The notes below the pieces were generated by a model. It was given only the letters and a program-made list of their open reading frames with translations. It made no database searches and was not told the DNA's origin. The position numbers and the translations under genes were made by a program. This document shows positions 36,971 through 46,241 of a stretch of DNA of 64,000 bases, in pieces; position 1 is the stretch's first letter, and each line of letters begins with the position of its first letter. The stretch comes from Aromatoleum toluclasticum ATCC 700605 (lineage in GTDB: Bacteria; Pseudomonadota; Gammaproteobacteria; Burkholderiales; Rhodocyclaceae): NCBI RefSeq assembly GCF_000378245.1, contig NZ_KB899496.1, forward strand, positions 280,216 to 344,215. Reading direction: 5' to 3'.

Positions 36971-38233
36971 TCATCCGTCCTTCGACAAGTTCAGCTCCCG
37001 ACGCGACTCGTACAGCACGTAGCCGGAGCCTTCGGCCTGCCGCAGCGCCGCGCTTAATGCCTCGCGCCCCTTGCTGAAGTCCGGGTCGCGCAGGGTCGCG
37101 CGGTAGAACTCGGCATAGAAGGCATCGGGCTCGACCCGGATGCGCGCGACGAGGGTGGCCGCGTTGGGTGCAAGCGGACGGTCGTAAGCGTAGCGGCGGA
37201 CTTCGTCGGGCAGGATGCGGGTGTCCGAACGCTCCTCGGAAAGGTCCAGGCTCACGTCGCGGGCGATGAGATGACGCTCGACCGTCTCCGCGAGCAGGGC
37301 GCCGTCTTCGCCGGCCTGGCCGATCTCGACGATGACCTGCGGGGTCACGTAGGTCGGAAAGGCATGGCCGACGCCGCGGCTGGCTATCGTGAGCGCGGCC
37401 GTGACCCCGCCGGCGGCAATCGAAGGCGCCGCAAACTCGATGGCCAGCCCGGATCGCACCATTTCCGGGTCGTGAATGCCGCGCCACAGGTGGCGCCGGT
37501 CGGGCATGTGACACGACTGACAGCTCTGGTTGTCACGGCCGTAGCGGCTCGCCCGCCATTCCTCGTAGGTGTTCTCCAGCAGCTTGCCGTTCAGGGTGAA
37601 ACCGCCGGGCTCGAACTGGTGGCAGGCGGCGCAGAAGCGCGAATCCTCGAACGCGGCGGAAACCTGCCAGCCGGCGTGCGGCAGTGCGCTCCCGGCTGCC
37701 GGTGAGCTGCCGTCACGGCGCGCCGGACCGAAACGTTGATTTTGCCGCACGTGGCAGCCGGCACAGGTAAGGCCGTGGGTGAAGGCAGCGCCGTCCGCCC
37801 GCGCCGAGACGGCTCCGGGCGCGGCCAGGGTTTGCTGCAGGTCGGCTTGCTGCTCGGCGAGCGGGGCATGGCAACGCAGACACGCCTGATGGTCGTCGAC
37901 GGCGCCGGCGTCCATCTCCTGCAACTGGCCCACCAGCCCCGGACCCATCGCCTTGCTGTGCAGCGCCGTCTGCCAGTCCTCGAACTGCTGCGCGTGGCAC
38001 TGGCCGCAGGCGGCCGGAGCGAGGGAGGCCTCCTGCGGACCGAATCCGGCGGGAGGCGCGCCCTGGGGCGCGAGCGGACGCGCCCAGTGCCGTTTCAGAA
38101 ACGACTCATGATCGGCCGGCGCCGTGGCGGGCGAGGAGGGCAGGGGGGGCGATCGGGGGTCGGGGCCGCAGGCGGCCAGCGTCAAGGTCAATGCCGTTAC
38201 GATCCACTTGACGACCCCGTTCCCGCTCGCCAT
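36971..38233 (-). CDS. Five-heme cytochrome c lipoprotein (c554-like family)
   Basis: 420 residues. The lipobox LTLAACG marks lipidation near residue 22. Five CxxCH heme sites are visible: ACGQCHAQQ, ACLRCHAPL, TCAGCHVRQ, FCAACHQFE and SCQSCHMPD, with distal His in between (ALHSKAMGP). The C-terminal 190 residues form a heme-free domain rich in beta strands (GGVTAALTIASRGVGHAFP). Such proteins move electrons in the periplasm or act as small reductases. ATG 38233 is chosen over GTG 38239. It follows the NPCAAK protein by 6 nt, so it is under ECF motif (c). The 3' end runs into REP-like sequence. Confidence 0.9.
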   Translation of the reverse strand: MASGNGVVKWIVTALTLTLAACGPDPRSPPLPSSPATAPADHESFLKRHWARPLAPQGAPPAGFGPQEASLAPAACGQCHAQQFEDWQTALHSKAMGPGLVGQLQEMDAGAVDDHQACLRCHAPLAEQQADLQQTLAAPGAVSARADGAAFTHGLTCAGCHVRQNQRFGPARRDGSSPAAGSALPHAGWQVSAAFEDSRFCAACHQFEPGGFTLNGKLLENTYEEWRASRYGRDNQSCQSCHMPDRRHLWRGIHDPEMVRSGLAIEFAAPSIAAGGVTAALTIASRGVGHAFPTYVTPQVIVEIGQAGEDGALLAETVERHLIARDVSLDLSEERSDTRILPDEVRRYAYDRPLAPNAATLVARIRVEPDAFYAEFYRATLRDPDFSKGREALSAALRQAEGSGYVLYESRRELNLSKDG

Positions 38234-38239
38234 GGCCAC

Positions 38240-38527
38240 TTATTTCTTGGCCGCGCAGGGGTTGGCGGCTTTCGCCGCGCACGGATTCGTGGCCGCACAC
38301 GGGTTGGCGGCCTTTGCGGCGCAGGGGTTGGCGGCCTTTGCGGCGCAGGGGTTGGCCGCCTTGTCCTTCATCTTGGCTGCGCAGGGATTCTTCGCCGCGC
38401 ACGGATTCATCGTCTTTGCTGCGCACGGGTTGGCCGCGCTATCGGCGGCAGCCACGGGCAATGCCAGCGCGGCCGCGGCAAGGGCAGCCAGCCCGAACGT
38501 CAGGGTCTTGCGGGATAGGGTTTTCAT
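38240..38527 (-). CDS. Small exported NPCAAK-repeat protein
   Basis: 95 residues. Signal peptide MKTLSRKTLTFGLAALAAAA with cleavage near VAAADS, then nothing but eight NPCAA units separated by short linkers (TM, MKDKAA, AA). The mature protein is about 65 residues with eight cysteines and many lysines, no aromatic residues and no known domain. It looks like a disordered periplasmic metal-binding peptide. The ATG at 38527 has AAAGGATTTCTC upstream. It is co-transcribed with the five-heme cytochrome and shares its repeat with the cytochrome at 32929-33645. Confidence 0.85.
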   Translation of the reverse strand: MKTLSRKTLTFGLAALAAAALALPVAAADSAANPCAAKTMNPCAAKNPCAAKMKDKAANPCAAKAANPCAAKAANPCAATNPCAAKAANPCAAKK

Positions 38528-38597
38528 GAGAAATCCTTTTGTCGAGTGAGTTGATGTGAAGGCCTTGCCAGCGGGGCGCAGCACACGCGCCCTCGTA

Positions 38598-38628
38598 GCT
38601 TGGTCGAACCACGACACGGATTCCTTAC
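38598..38628 (-). promoter_or_regulatory. ECF-type promoter motif (c), upstream of the small NPCAAK protein
   Basis: Minus strand TGTAAGGAA (38628-38620), 14 nt, CGACCAAG (38605-38598), 70 nt upstream of the start. Confidence 0.8.
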
Positions 38629-38704
38629 AACGAAGTGCACCGGCGCAAGGGAACGCCTCGCCGGCCCGTGCCTCCGGGCGCTGCATGCGGCGGACCGGGC
38701 GGAT

Positions 38705-39127
38705 TCATGACGGGTCGGCGCGGCCGTCGTGCAAGGCCGCGATCAACGGGCAGGAAACCTTACCCCGATGTGCGTCGCATTCGCTCACCAGCGCCGACAG
38801 CGCCGCTTCCATGCGCAGCAGATCCGCGAGCCGTGCGCGCACGTCGGCAAGCCGCAGCGAGGCCAGTTCCGCGGCCTCGCTGCAATGGGTGCCGTCCTCC
38901 AGCTTCAGCAGCTGGCCGATATCGTACAGGCTGAATCCCAGGCGCTGCGCCGCCTTCACGAACCTGACCCGCCCCACGTCGGCTCGCGGATAGCGGCGGA
39001 TTCCGCCGTAGGGTCGATCCGGTTTGGGTACCAGGCCCTTGAGCTGGTAGAAGCGGATCGTCTCCACATTCACCCCGGCTGCCTTGGCGAAGGCGCCGAT
39101 GGTCAGGTTTTCCGTAAGGTTCTCCAT
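38705..39127 (-). CDS. merR: Mercury-responsive regulator MerR
   Basis: 140 residues. The N-terminal winged helix [20 protein letters not shown] is the MerR signature. The three Hg(II)-binding cysteines are all present: [11 protein letters not shown] (Cys82 equivalent), [12 protein letters not shown] (Cys117 and Cys126 equivalents) then PLIAAL. The ATG at 39127 is used; the longer frame starts at a TTG inside the operator. It is divergent from merA, with the merO dyad between them. MerR represses, then with Hg(II) untwists its 19-nt-spacer promoters. Confidence 0.95.
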   Translation of the reverse strand: MENLTENLTIGAFAKAAGVNVETIRFYQLKGLVPKPDRPYGGIRRYPRADVGRVRFVKAAQRLGFSLYDIGQLLKLEDGTHCSEAAELASLRLADVRARLADLLRMEAALSALVSECDAHRGKVSCPLIAALHDGRADPS

Positions 39128-39132
39128 CGGGC

Positions 39133-40629
<1,497 letters not shown>

Positions 40630-40698
40630 CGCAAGGAGGGATACGCTGTGCCAGAGGCACGCGCATATCGCTTACCCGAACTCATGAGGAGATCCATC

Positions 40699-41028
40699 GT
40701 GAAACGGATAGTGCAAATCATGGTCCTCGTCGTCGGCCTGATGGTGGGGACGGCGACCGCAGTAGCCGCGCCGCAGACCTACAAGCTGCGTGTCGACGGA
40801 CTGTCCTGCCCGTTCTGCGCCTACGGGATCGAAAAGAAGCTGGGCGCACTCCAGGGCGTCGGGCGCATCGAGGTCGACATCGCCAGCGGCACCGTCGCGG
40901 TCACGATGGCGGAAGGTGCGACGCTGGACGAGGCCGCGGCCAGAAAGGCGGTGAAGGACGCCGGCTTCAGCCTGCGCAGCCTGGAACCGGCGCCGGCTGC
41001 TCCGCAGGGCACGGGACAGGCGAAATGA
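40699..41028 (+). CDS. Periplasmic HMA-domain protein (MerP-like)
   Basis: About 109 residues. Signal peptide VKRIVQIMVLVVGLMVGTA, then a heavy-metal-associated domain YKLRVDGLSCPFCAYGIEKK with CxxC. Compared with MerP (GMTCxxC) it has an extra aromatic and proline between the cysteines (SCPFCAYG), so the metal may differ. The GTG at 40699 is preferred because AGGAG lies 8 nt before; ATG 40684 is an alternative. It overlaps the next gene by 4 nt. Confidence 0.85.
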   Translation: MKRIVQIMVLVVGLMVGTATAVAAPQTYKLRVDGLSCPFCAYGIEKKLGALQGVGRIEVDIASGTVAVTMAEGATLDEAAARKAVKDAGFSLRSLEPAPAAPQGTGQAK

Positions 41029-41918
41029 AGCCCGCGCTCAAGAGCGTTCTGGCCGTCCTGTGCCTGTCGGCCGCAAACGCCTGGAGTGCGCCGATCACCT
41101 TCAACACGGCGCTGCCGGTGCATGAGGGCGGCTGGGTGCTGCGCGAGCAGCTCGTCTTCATGAAGGCTGGCGGCGATCCCACGCCTGCCCGGCGCGACAT
41201 GGAGGCGACCGGGCTGGTGTCGGTGCTCGGCTATGGCGTGACCCCAGACTTCGCGCTGTTCGGCATGCTGCCCTGGTTCGACAAACTCCTGGACATGCGC
41301 ATGGGCGGTCAGCACCTCACCCGGCGCAAAGCCGGCGTCGGCGATCTGACCGTGCTGGGCCGCTACACCGTCTATCAGCGCGACGTGCCGGGGCGCACGC
41401 TGCGCATCGCGCCGTTCCTGGGCGTGAAGGCGCCCACCGGCGAGGATGACGCGCGCGACCGCCTGGGCCGCCTGCCGCCCGCGGTGCAAGCCGGATCCGG
41501 TTCGTGGGATGTGCTCGGCGGCGCCGTGCTCACCTGGCAGACCCTGGAGTTCGAGATCGACAGTCAGGTGAGCTACAAGGTCAACCGGGAAGCCAGGAGC
41601 TTTGAGGCCGGCAACGTCGCCGCCCTCGACGCGTCGCTCCAGTACCGCCTGTTGCCGCGCAGCCTGGGGGCCGGCGTCCCGGCGTTTCTCTATGGCGTGC
41701 TCGAAGCGAGTCTCGTGCATGCGGCCCGGGATCGCGTGGGGGGCGCCGACGACCCGAACTCGGGCGGAACGATACTGTTCCTCACGCCCGGCCTGCAGTA
41801 CGTGACCCGGAAGTGGATCGTCGAGGCCGGAGTCCAGCTTCCCGTCATCCAGCATCTTCATGGCACGGCGCTCGAGAGCGATTACGTCCTCACCGTCGGC
41901 TTTCGCATGAACTTCTGA
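41025..41918 (+). CDS. Outer-membrane transporter-like protein (phenol MetA-type family)
   Basis: 297 residues. Signal peptide about 1-22 (VLAVLCLSAANAWS). The rest is a beta-barrel-like alternation with LREQLVFMKAGGDPTPARRD, RIAPFLGVKAPTGEDDARDR and a C-terminal strand LTVGFRMNF ending in Phe. The pattern fits the MetA-pathway/transporter barrel family found in aromatic and metal loci. It is coupled to the MerP-like gene (ATGA) and followed by the NHL gene after 8 nt. Likely an outer-membrane pore; substrate unknown. Confidence 0.75.
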   Translation: MKPALKSVLAVLCLSAANAWSAPITFNTALPVHEGGWVLREQLVFMKAGGDPTPARRDMEATGLVSVLGYGVTPDFALFGMLPWFDKLLDMRMGGQHLTRRKAGVGDLTVLGRYTVYQRDVPGRTLRIAPFLGVKAPTGEDDARDRLGRLPPAVQAGSGSWDVLGGAVLTWQTLEFEIDSQVSYKVNREARSFEAGNVAALDASLQYRLLPRSLGAGVPAFLYGVLEASLVHAARDRVGGADDPNSGGTILFLTPGLQYVTRKWIVEAGVQLPVIQHLHGTALESDYVLTVGFRMNF

Positions 41919-41926
41919 GGCAACGA

Positions 41927-42922
41927 ATGCAGCTTCGATCCATCGCAAAGTGGGGGCGGAACCTCATTCTCGTGCTGGCCGCCCTGGTCGCCGCGGGCTG
42001 GCTGGCATTCGTGCCCGGCGCCAGCGAACCGCCCTATATGTTCGTCGCCGCGTGGGGCGAAAAGGGCAGCGCACCGGGCCAGTTCGACGATCCGACCGGG
42101 ATCGCGGTGGTGGGCGACGAGGTGTTCGTCGCCGACTCGCGCAACGGCCGCATCCAGGTCTTCGACTTCGACGGCCGGCTCAAGCGGCTATTCGGCACGC
42201 CCGGGAGCGGCCCCGGCCAGCTCGGCCGCCCCATGAACCTGAAGGCGTACGACGGGCGCCTTTACGTCGCCGAGTACTTCAACGACCGCATCCAGGTTTT
42301 CGGCCTCGACGGCCGCTCGCAGCGAATCATCGGCGGGCCGGGGAACGGGCCGGGCCAATTCAGTGCGCCCGGCGGCGTGGCGGTGGCGCCGAACGGCGAC
42401 CTGCTGGTGGCCGACTTCTATAACCAGCGCGTCCAGCGGCTCGGCGCGGACGGCACTCCGGTGCGCCAGTGGGGGGAAACGGGCAAGATTGGTATCCGGG
42501 CGAGCGCGTTCAACTATCCCACCGATGTCGCGGTCGGCCCCGACGGCACGCTCTTTGTCGCCGACGGCTACAACGACCGTATCCAGGTCTTCGCTCCCGA
42601 CGGTGCATTGCTGCGCAAGTGGGGCGGCCCGTTCGCGATCAACATCTTCGGCCCGTTCAACGGCTGGTTCGCCACGGTGACCAACGTGACGCTCGACGGG
42701 CAGGGCCATGTGTTCGCCGCCGACTTCTACAATCATCGCATCCAGAAATTCGCCGCGGACGGCACGTTTCTGACGGCCTTGGGCGCCAAAGGGCGCGGCC
42801 CGGGGCAGTTCAATCACGCCATTGCCGCCGCCGTGGCCGATGACGGCACCGTCTTCGCTGTCGATTTCGGCAACAACCGCGTCCAGAAGTGGCGCCGGAC
42901 TAGGCCTGTGCGCGGAGGCTGA
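41927..42922 (+). CDS. Membrane-anchored NHL-repeat beta-propeller protein
   Basis: 331 residues. One N-terminal membrane anchor (LILVLAALVAAGWLAFVPG) then about six NHL units, each with a GxxxxGQF-P-GIAV-DG-VFVADxxNxRIQVF pattern (for example SAPGQFDDPTGIAVVGDEVF and FNYPTDVAVGPDGTLFVADG). The propeller should lie in the periplasm and serve binding or scaffolding. It ends the merA operon. A mercury role is by context only. Confidence 0.9.
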   Translation: MQLRSIAKWGRNLILVLAALVAAGWLAFVPGASEPPYMFVAAWGEKGSAPGQFDDPTGIAVVGDEVFVADSRNGRIQVFDFDGRLKRLFGTPGSGPGQLGRPMNLKAYDGRLYVAEYFNDRIQVFGLDGRSQRIIGGPGNGPGQFSAPGGVAVAPNGDLLVADFYNQRVQRLGADGTPVRQWGETGKIGIRASAFNYPTDVAVGPDGTLFVADGYNDRIQVFAPDGALLRKWGGPFAINIFGPFNGWFATVTNVTLDGQGHVFAADFYNHRIQKFAADGTFLTALGAKGRGPGQFNHAIAAAVADDGTVFAVDFGNNRVQKWRRTRPVRGG

Positions 42923-43087
42923 CGGCCATGAGCGCGATGGCACGGGTTTCGTCGGTCCGTTCAGGAACCTGTCCGGCGCGGGCAAGCTCGGGAGGACAGG
43001 CAATGTCCACGACCGCCCGAGCGATCGACGTCGAGGACCGCGCGAATGCGCCCCTGATGCCTTGCGAATACGCGGCGGACGTGACGG

Positions 43088-43118
43088 TGTAAGGGCGGAC
43101 TTCGCACATGCGACTAAA
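43088..43118 (+). promoter_or_regulatory. ECF-type promoter motif (f), upstream of the CzcE-like gene
   Basis: TGTAAGGGC (43088-43096), 14 nt, CGACTAAA (43111-43118), 47 nt before the ATG at 43166. Confidence 0.82.
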
Positions 43119-43165
43119 TCCTTGAGTGGCAAGCATGTCGCTCGATCGGACTCAAGGAGACAGCC

Positions 43166-43594
43166 ATGACAAGCAGGACAGGAGCACTTGTGCGCGCTCG
43201 CGCAAACCACGGACCGGCCCGCATCGTAATCGCGGCCCTGATACTGGCCGCAGCGGCGGGCGCCTCGGCGCACACCGACTATTCGGAGTACGGCTCGGCG
43301 CACTGGCTCGAACACGTGCGGGCATCGTCCAGACAGCCCACCGAACGGCAGCTCGCGCCCTACGGTCATGCCGCACCCGCAGCCGCTCCGGGCAGGGTGA
43401 TCGTGGTCGGCAAGGAGACACGCCATCTGAATGTCGAGCGGCTCGAGACGGTCGCTATCCGGACCGGCGACCAGACCGTCAACTGGACCTTCGATGCCTT
43501 TCCGCAGCGCAGTTTCCCGCTCTCGAAGATCATTCCCGGCACCGACGGCGTGACGGTTTACGTCGCCGAGAGCCCGCTTTACAGCGGACGCTGA
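43166..43594 (+). CDS. CzcE-like periplasmic copper-binding protein
   Basis: 142 residues. N-terminal signal (IVIAALILAAAAGASA) then HTDYSEYGSAHWLEHV and a C-terminal domain NVERLETVAIRTGDQTVNW, FDAFPQRSFPLSKIIP and VTVYVAESPLY. The latter matches CzcE of Cupriavidus metallidurans, a periplasmic Cu(II)-binding dimer. His residues in the first 20 of the mature form may bind metal. It stands alone with its own ECF-type promoter; the REP-like element downstream may end it. Confidence 0.85.
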   Translation: MTSRTGALVRARANHGPARIVIAALILAAAAGASAHTDYSEYGSAHWLEHVRASSRQPTERQLAPYGHAAPAAAPGRVIVVGKETRHLNVERLETVAIRTGDQTVNWTFDAFPQRSFPLSKIIPGTDGVTVYVAESPLYSGR

Positions 43595-43618
43595 TGTCGG
43601 CCGTTGATTCACCCGCTC

Positions 43619-43729
43619 GCCCTGAACCCTTCGACAAGCTCTCGAGAAACAGCCTCCAGATCTCCGGACTCAAAGGACCGTTGGGGATGAACCCTTCGAC
43701 CGGCTCAGGGCGAACGGAGGCTGTTTCTC
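43619..43729. repeat. Composite REP-like inverted repeat
   Basis: Perfect 14-nt arms GAGAAACAGCCTCC (43644-43657) and GGAGGCTGTTTCTC (43716-43729) enclose or adjoin two copies of the GAACCCTTCGAC-GCTC core. The structure lies between the convergent CzcE-like and AraC genes. Probably a mosaic REP element and possibly a two-way terminator. Confidence 0.75.
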
Positions 43730-43759
43730 CAACTCCTTGCCCGACAAGCCCGAGCGTCG

Positions 43760-44581
43760 TCAGCGCTCCCGCCTGGCCCAGGCCATCGGCGAGACCCCGA
43801 GCCGGGTCGAAAAGGCGCGTGAAAGCGCCGTGGCGCTCCCGTAGCCGACTTCCTCGGCAACGATCTTGACCGGCTTGCCCTTGCGCAGGAGGGTTTGCGC
43901 GAGCCCGATGCGCCAGTCGGTCAGGTAGTCGAGCGGAGTTTGTCCCACCGCTTCCCTGAAGTTCACTGCAAAACGGGCGCGCGACATGCCGGCATGCCCG
44001 GCGAGTTCCTCCAGTGACCACTTTCGCGCCGGCTCGTCGTGCATCGCCTGGATGGCGCGCGCGAGCCGGGCATCGGCCAGGCCCGCGAACAGGCCGGTCG
44101 GCATCAGGCGGTGTTCGATGGTATGACGCAATACGTGCACCAGCACCACTTCGCACAGACGGTCGACGATCGCCTGCCGACCGGAGCGCTGCTCGAACGC
44201 TTCGTCGAGCAGCAGGGCGAGCGTGCTCGCGAGCGCGGGCAGGTCGGCAAGGCGGATCACCAGCAAAGGGGGGAGGGCGCGCGCCAGGGGATTGCCCAGG
44301 CCGCCCCCGAACTCGACCGACGCGCAGACGACGTCCGCCCCCGTCTGGCGGTGGGTGCGCAGGCGGTGGCCGGCCGGGCGGGGATAGAACAGGAGGCTGG
44401 GTTCGTCGATGTCGATGAGGCGGCGATCCGCGCCCTGCACCTGAAGCGGCCCGCGCCGCACGACGTGCAGGTGCCCGGCTTCGTCGGTCGCCTCGAAGGT
44501 CGTCACGCCGCACAGCGTGCCGGAATAGAAGACGCGCGCACTCAGCGCAAAGCGGTCGAGCAGGGGCGACAGGCGGTCCAT
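43760..44581 (-). CDS. AraC family transcriptional regulator
   Basis: 273 residues. The C-terminal double helix-turn-helix reads WSLEELAGHAGMSRARFAVNF, then VKIVAEEVGYGSATALSRAF and LGVSPMAWARR. The N-terminal half is a cupin-like sensor (AraC_binding type, with DEPSLLFYPRPAGHRLRTH). Similar proteins next to AhpD-like genes control them. The divergent gene is AhpD-like, and a perfect 9-nt inverted repeat lies between the two. Confidence 0.92.
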   Translation of the reverse strand: MDRLSPLLDRFALSARVFYSGTLCGVTTFEATDEAGHLHVVRRGPLQVQGADRRLIDIDEPSLLFYPRPAGHRLRTHRQTGADVVCASVEFGGGLGNPLARALPPLLVIRLADLPALASTLALLLDEAFEQRSGRQAIVDRLCEVVLVHVLRHTIEHRLMPTGLFAGLADARLARAIQAMHDEPARKWSLEELAGHAGMSRARFAVNFREAVGQTPLDYLTDWRIGLAQTLLRKGKPVKIVAEEVGYGSATALSRAFSTRLGVSPMAWARRER

Positions 44582-44606
44582 GAGGTGCGATACGTAAAGT
44601 CGTTAA

Positions 44607-44637
44607 AACGATACTTGGCGAATCCTTGAGTATCGTT
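44607..44637. promoter_or_regulatory. Operator between AraC and AhpD-like genes
   Basis: AACGATACT (44607-44615) and AGTATCGTT (44629-44637), a perfect inverted repeat with a 13-nt spacer. It is 26 nt from the AraC start and 53 nt from the AhpD-like start. Confidence 0.7.
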
Positions 44638-44689
44638 CGGTCGCTCATTCTATGCACCGTGCACTTCCGCACGCAATGCATGAACGGAG

Positions 44690-45244
44690 ATGACCATGAC
44701 TACGCCCACGCCCACGATCCATCCCTTGAAGATTTCCGACGCCGACGAAGCGACCGCGGCGACGCTCAACGCGGTCAAAGCCAAGCTGGGCGGCGTGCCC
44801 AACCTCATCGCGACGCTCGCCAATTCCCCGGCGGTGCTGCAAGGCTATCTGCAGCTCTCCGAGACGCTCGGTGCCGGGCAGCTTACGTCACGCCAGCGCG
44901 AAATCGTTGCGCTGGCGACCGCCCAGGAAAACGTCTGCGGGTATTGCCTGAGCGCACACAGTCTTCTCGGCAAGGCTATCGGGCTGAGCGAGGACGAGAT
45001 CCGACTGGCGCGCTCCGGCACGGCAAGCACCCCGCAGGAGGCGGCGATCGCGTCCTTTGCCCGTCAGCTCGTGAAGACGCGGGGGCGCGTCGATTCCGGT
45101 GCGGTGGCGCAGGCACGGGAGCCGGGGCTGTCGGATGCGGTGATCCTCGAAATCATCGCCAACGTCGCACTGAGCGTGCTGACCAATTACACGAACCACG
45201 TGGCGGGGACGGTGATCGATTTCCCGGTCGTGGAAGTCGCCTGA
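44690..45244 (+). CDS. AhpD-like carboxymuconolactone decarboxylase family protein
   Basis: 184 residues. GGVPNLIATLANSPAVLQGY then REIVALATAQENVCGYCLSAH with CxxC-x3-His, and SDAVILEIIANVALSVLTNY. The full AhpD active-site set is present. ATG 44690 or 44696. It is divergent from the AraC regulator and followed, 38 nt on, by the Tat-exported hydrolase, probably in one operon. Confidence 0.9.
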   Translation: MTMTTPTPTIHPLKISDADEATAATLNAVKAKLGGVPNLIATLANSPAVLQGYLQLSETLGAGQLTSRQREIVALATAQENVCGYCLSAHSLLGKAIGLSEDEIRLARSGTASTPQEAAIASFARQLVKTRGRVDSGAVAQAREPGLSDAVILEIIANVALSVLTNYTNHVAGTVIDFPVVEVA

Positions 45245-45282
45245 ACGCACACGTGAAACCAGTCAACCTGAAGGATCTCGAC

Positions 45283-46110
45283 ATGAAGAACGATAACCAT
45301 GAATCCGTTACGGGCCGCCGCGACATGCTGAAGGGCGTGGTAGGGGCTGCCGCAGTGGGCCTGGCGGCGGCGCTGTCGCCGACGGCGCATGCGCAGGTGA
45401 AGGGCGGATCGCCGTACGCCGACCCGGAGAAGAGCGCCCTGCCGCCAAGCGACATGGAATTGGTGAAGGGCCGCACGGCCTTGCTGGTGGTCGATCCGCA
45501 GAACGACTTCCTCAGCGAGAAGGGGGTTGCGTGGGGCGTGGTGGGCGAGTCGGTGCGCGAGCAGGGAACGGTCGCGAACATCGAGCGTCTGTTCAAGGCC
45601 GCCAAGGCCGCCGACATTCCGGTCGTGATCTCGCCGCATTACTACTATCCGGGCGACAAGGGCTGGAAGTTCGAGGGCGCGCTCGAGAAGGTGATGCACA
45701 AAATCAAGATGTTCGACCGCACGGGGCCATTGAGTCTCACGGGTTTCGAGGGTTCGGGCGCGGACTGGCTGGAGCGGTTCAAGCCCTACATCAACGACGG
45801 CAAGACGGTCGTCGCGTCGCCCCACAAGGTGTATGGGCCGCAGAACAACGACGTCGTGCTGCAACTGCGCAAGCAGCGGATCGACCAGGTCATCCTGGCC
45901 GGCATGTCGGCCAACCTGTGCATCGAGAGCCATCTGCGGGAACTGCTGGAGACGGGCTTCGAGGTTGCGGTGGTGAAGGATGCGACCGCGGGCGCGAAGA
46001 TTCCCGACGGGGACGGTTACCTCGCGGCCCTGACCAACTTCCGGATGATCGCGAACGCGGTGTGGTCGGCCGACGAGGCGACACGCCGTATGGCGGTCAT
46101 CGCGGGCTGA
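45283..46110 (+). CDS. Tat-exported isochorismatase-like cysteine hydrolase
   Basis: 275 residues. N-terminal Tat signal (TGRRDMLKGVVGAAAVGLAA) to about SPTAHA. The hydrolase core holds the triad: ALLVVDPQNDFLSEKG (Asp), VVASPHKVYGP (Lys) and ILAGMSANLCIESHLRELL (Cys nucleophile). Isochorismatase-like enzymes cleave amides or vinyl ethers; periplasmic members are uncommon. It follows the AhpD-like gene and precedes the ECF motif for arsS, so it is in the AraC-controlled unit. Confidence 0.9.
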   Translation: MKNDNHESVTGRRDMLKGVVGAAAVGLAAALSPTAHAQVKGGSPYADPEKSALPPSDMELVKGRTALLVVDPQNDFLSEKGVAWGVVGESVREQGTVANIERLFKAAKAADIPVVISPHYYYPGDKGWKFEGALEKVMHKIKMFDRTGPLSLTGFEGSGADWLERFKPYINDGKTVVASPHKVYGPQNNDVVLQLRKQRIDQVILAGMSANLCIESHLRELLETGFEVAVVKDATAGAKIPDGDGYLAALTNFRMIANAVWSADEATRRMAVIAG

Positions 46111-46172
46111 GGTGGCTGACGGCCGCGGCACCCTGGGCGCCGCGGTCGTCCCGCGAAGAAGTTCGGAGCAGT

Positions 46173-46202
46173 TGTAAGGATTGGCGCGCTGATCCGACTA
46201 TT
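46173..46202 (+). promoter_or_regulatory. ECF-type promoter motif (g), upstream of arsS
   Basis: TGTAAGGAT (46173-46181), 13 nt, CGACTATT (46195-46202), 39 nt before the arsS ATG. It should drive arsS-arsM-pstSCAB. Confidence 0.85.
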
Positions 46203-46241
46203 TTCCTATCAACGACACCACGACCGCGACAGGAGCACCTG

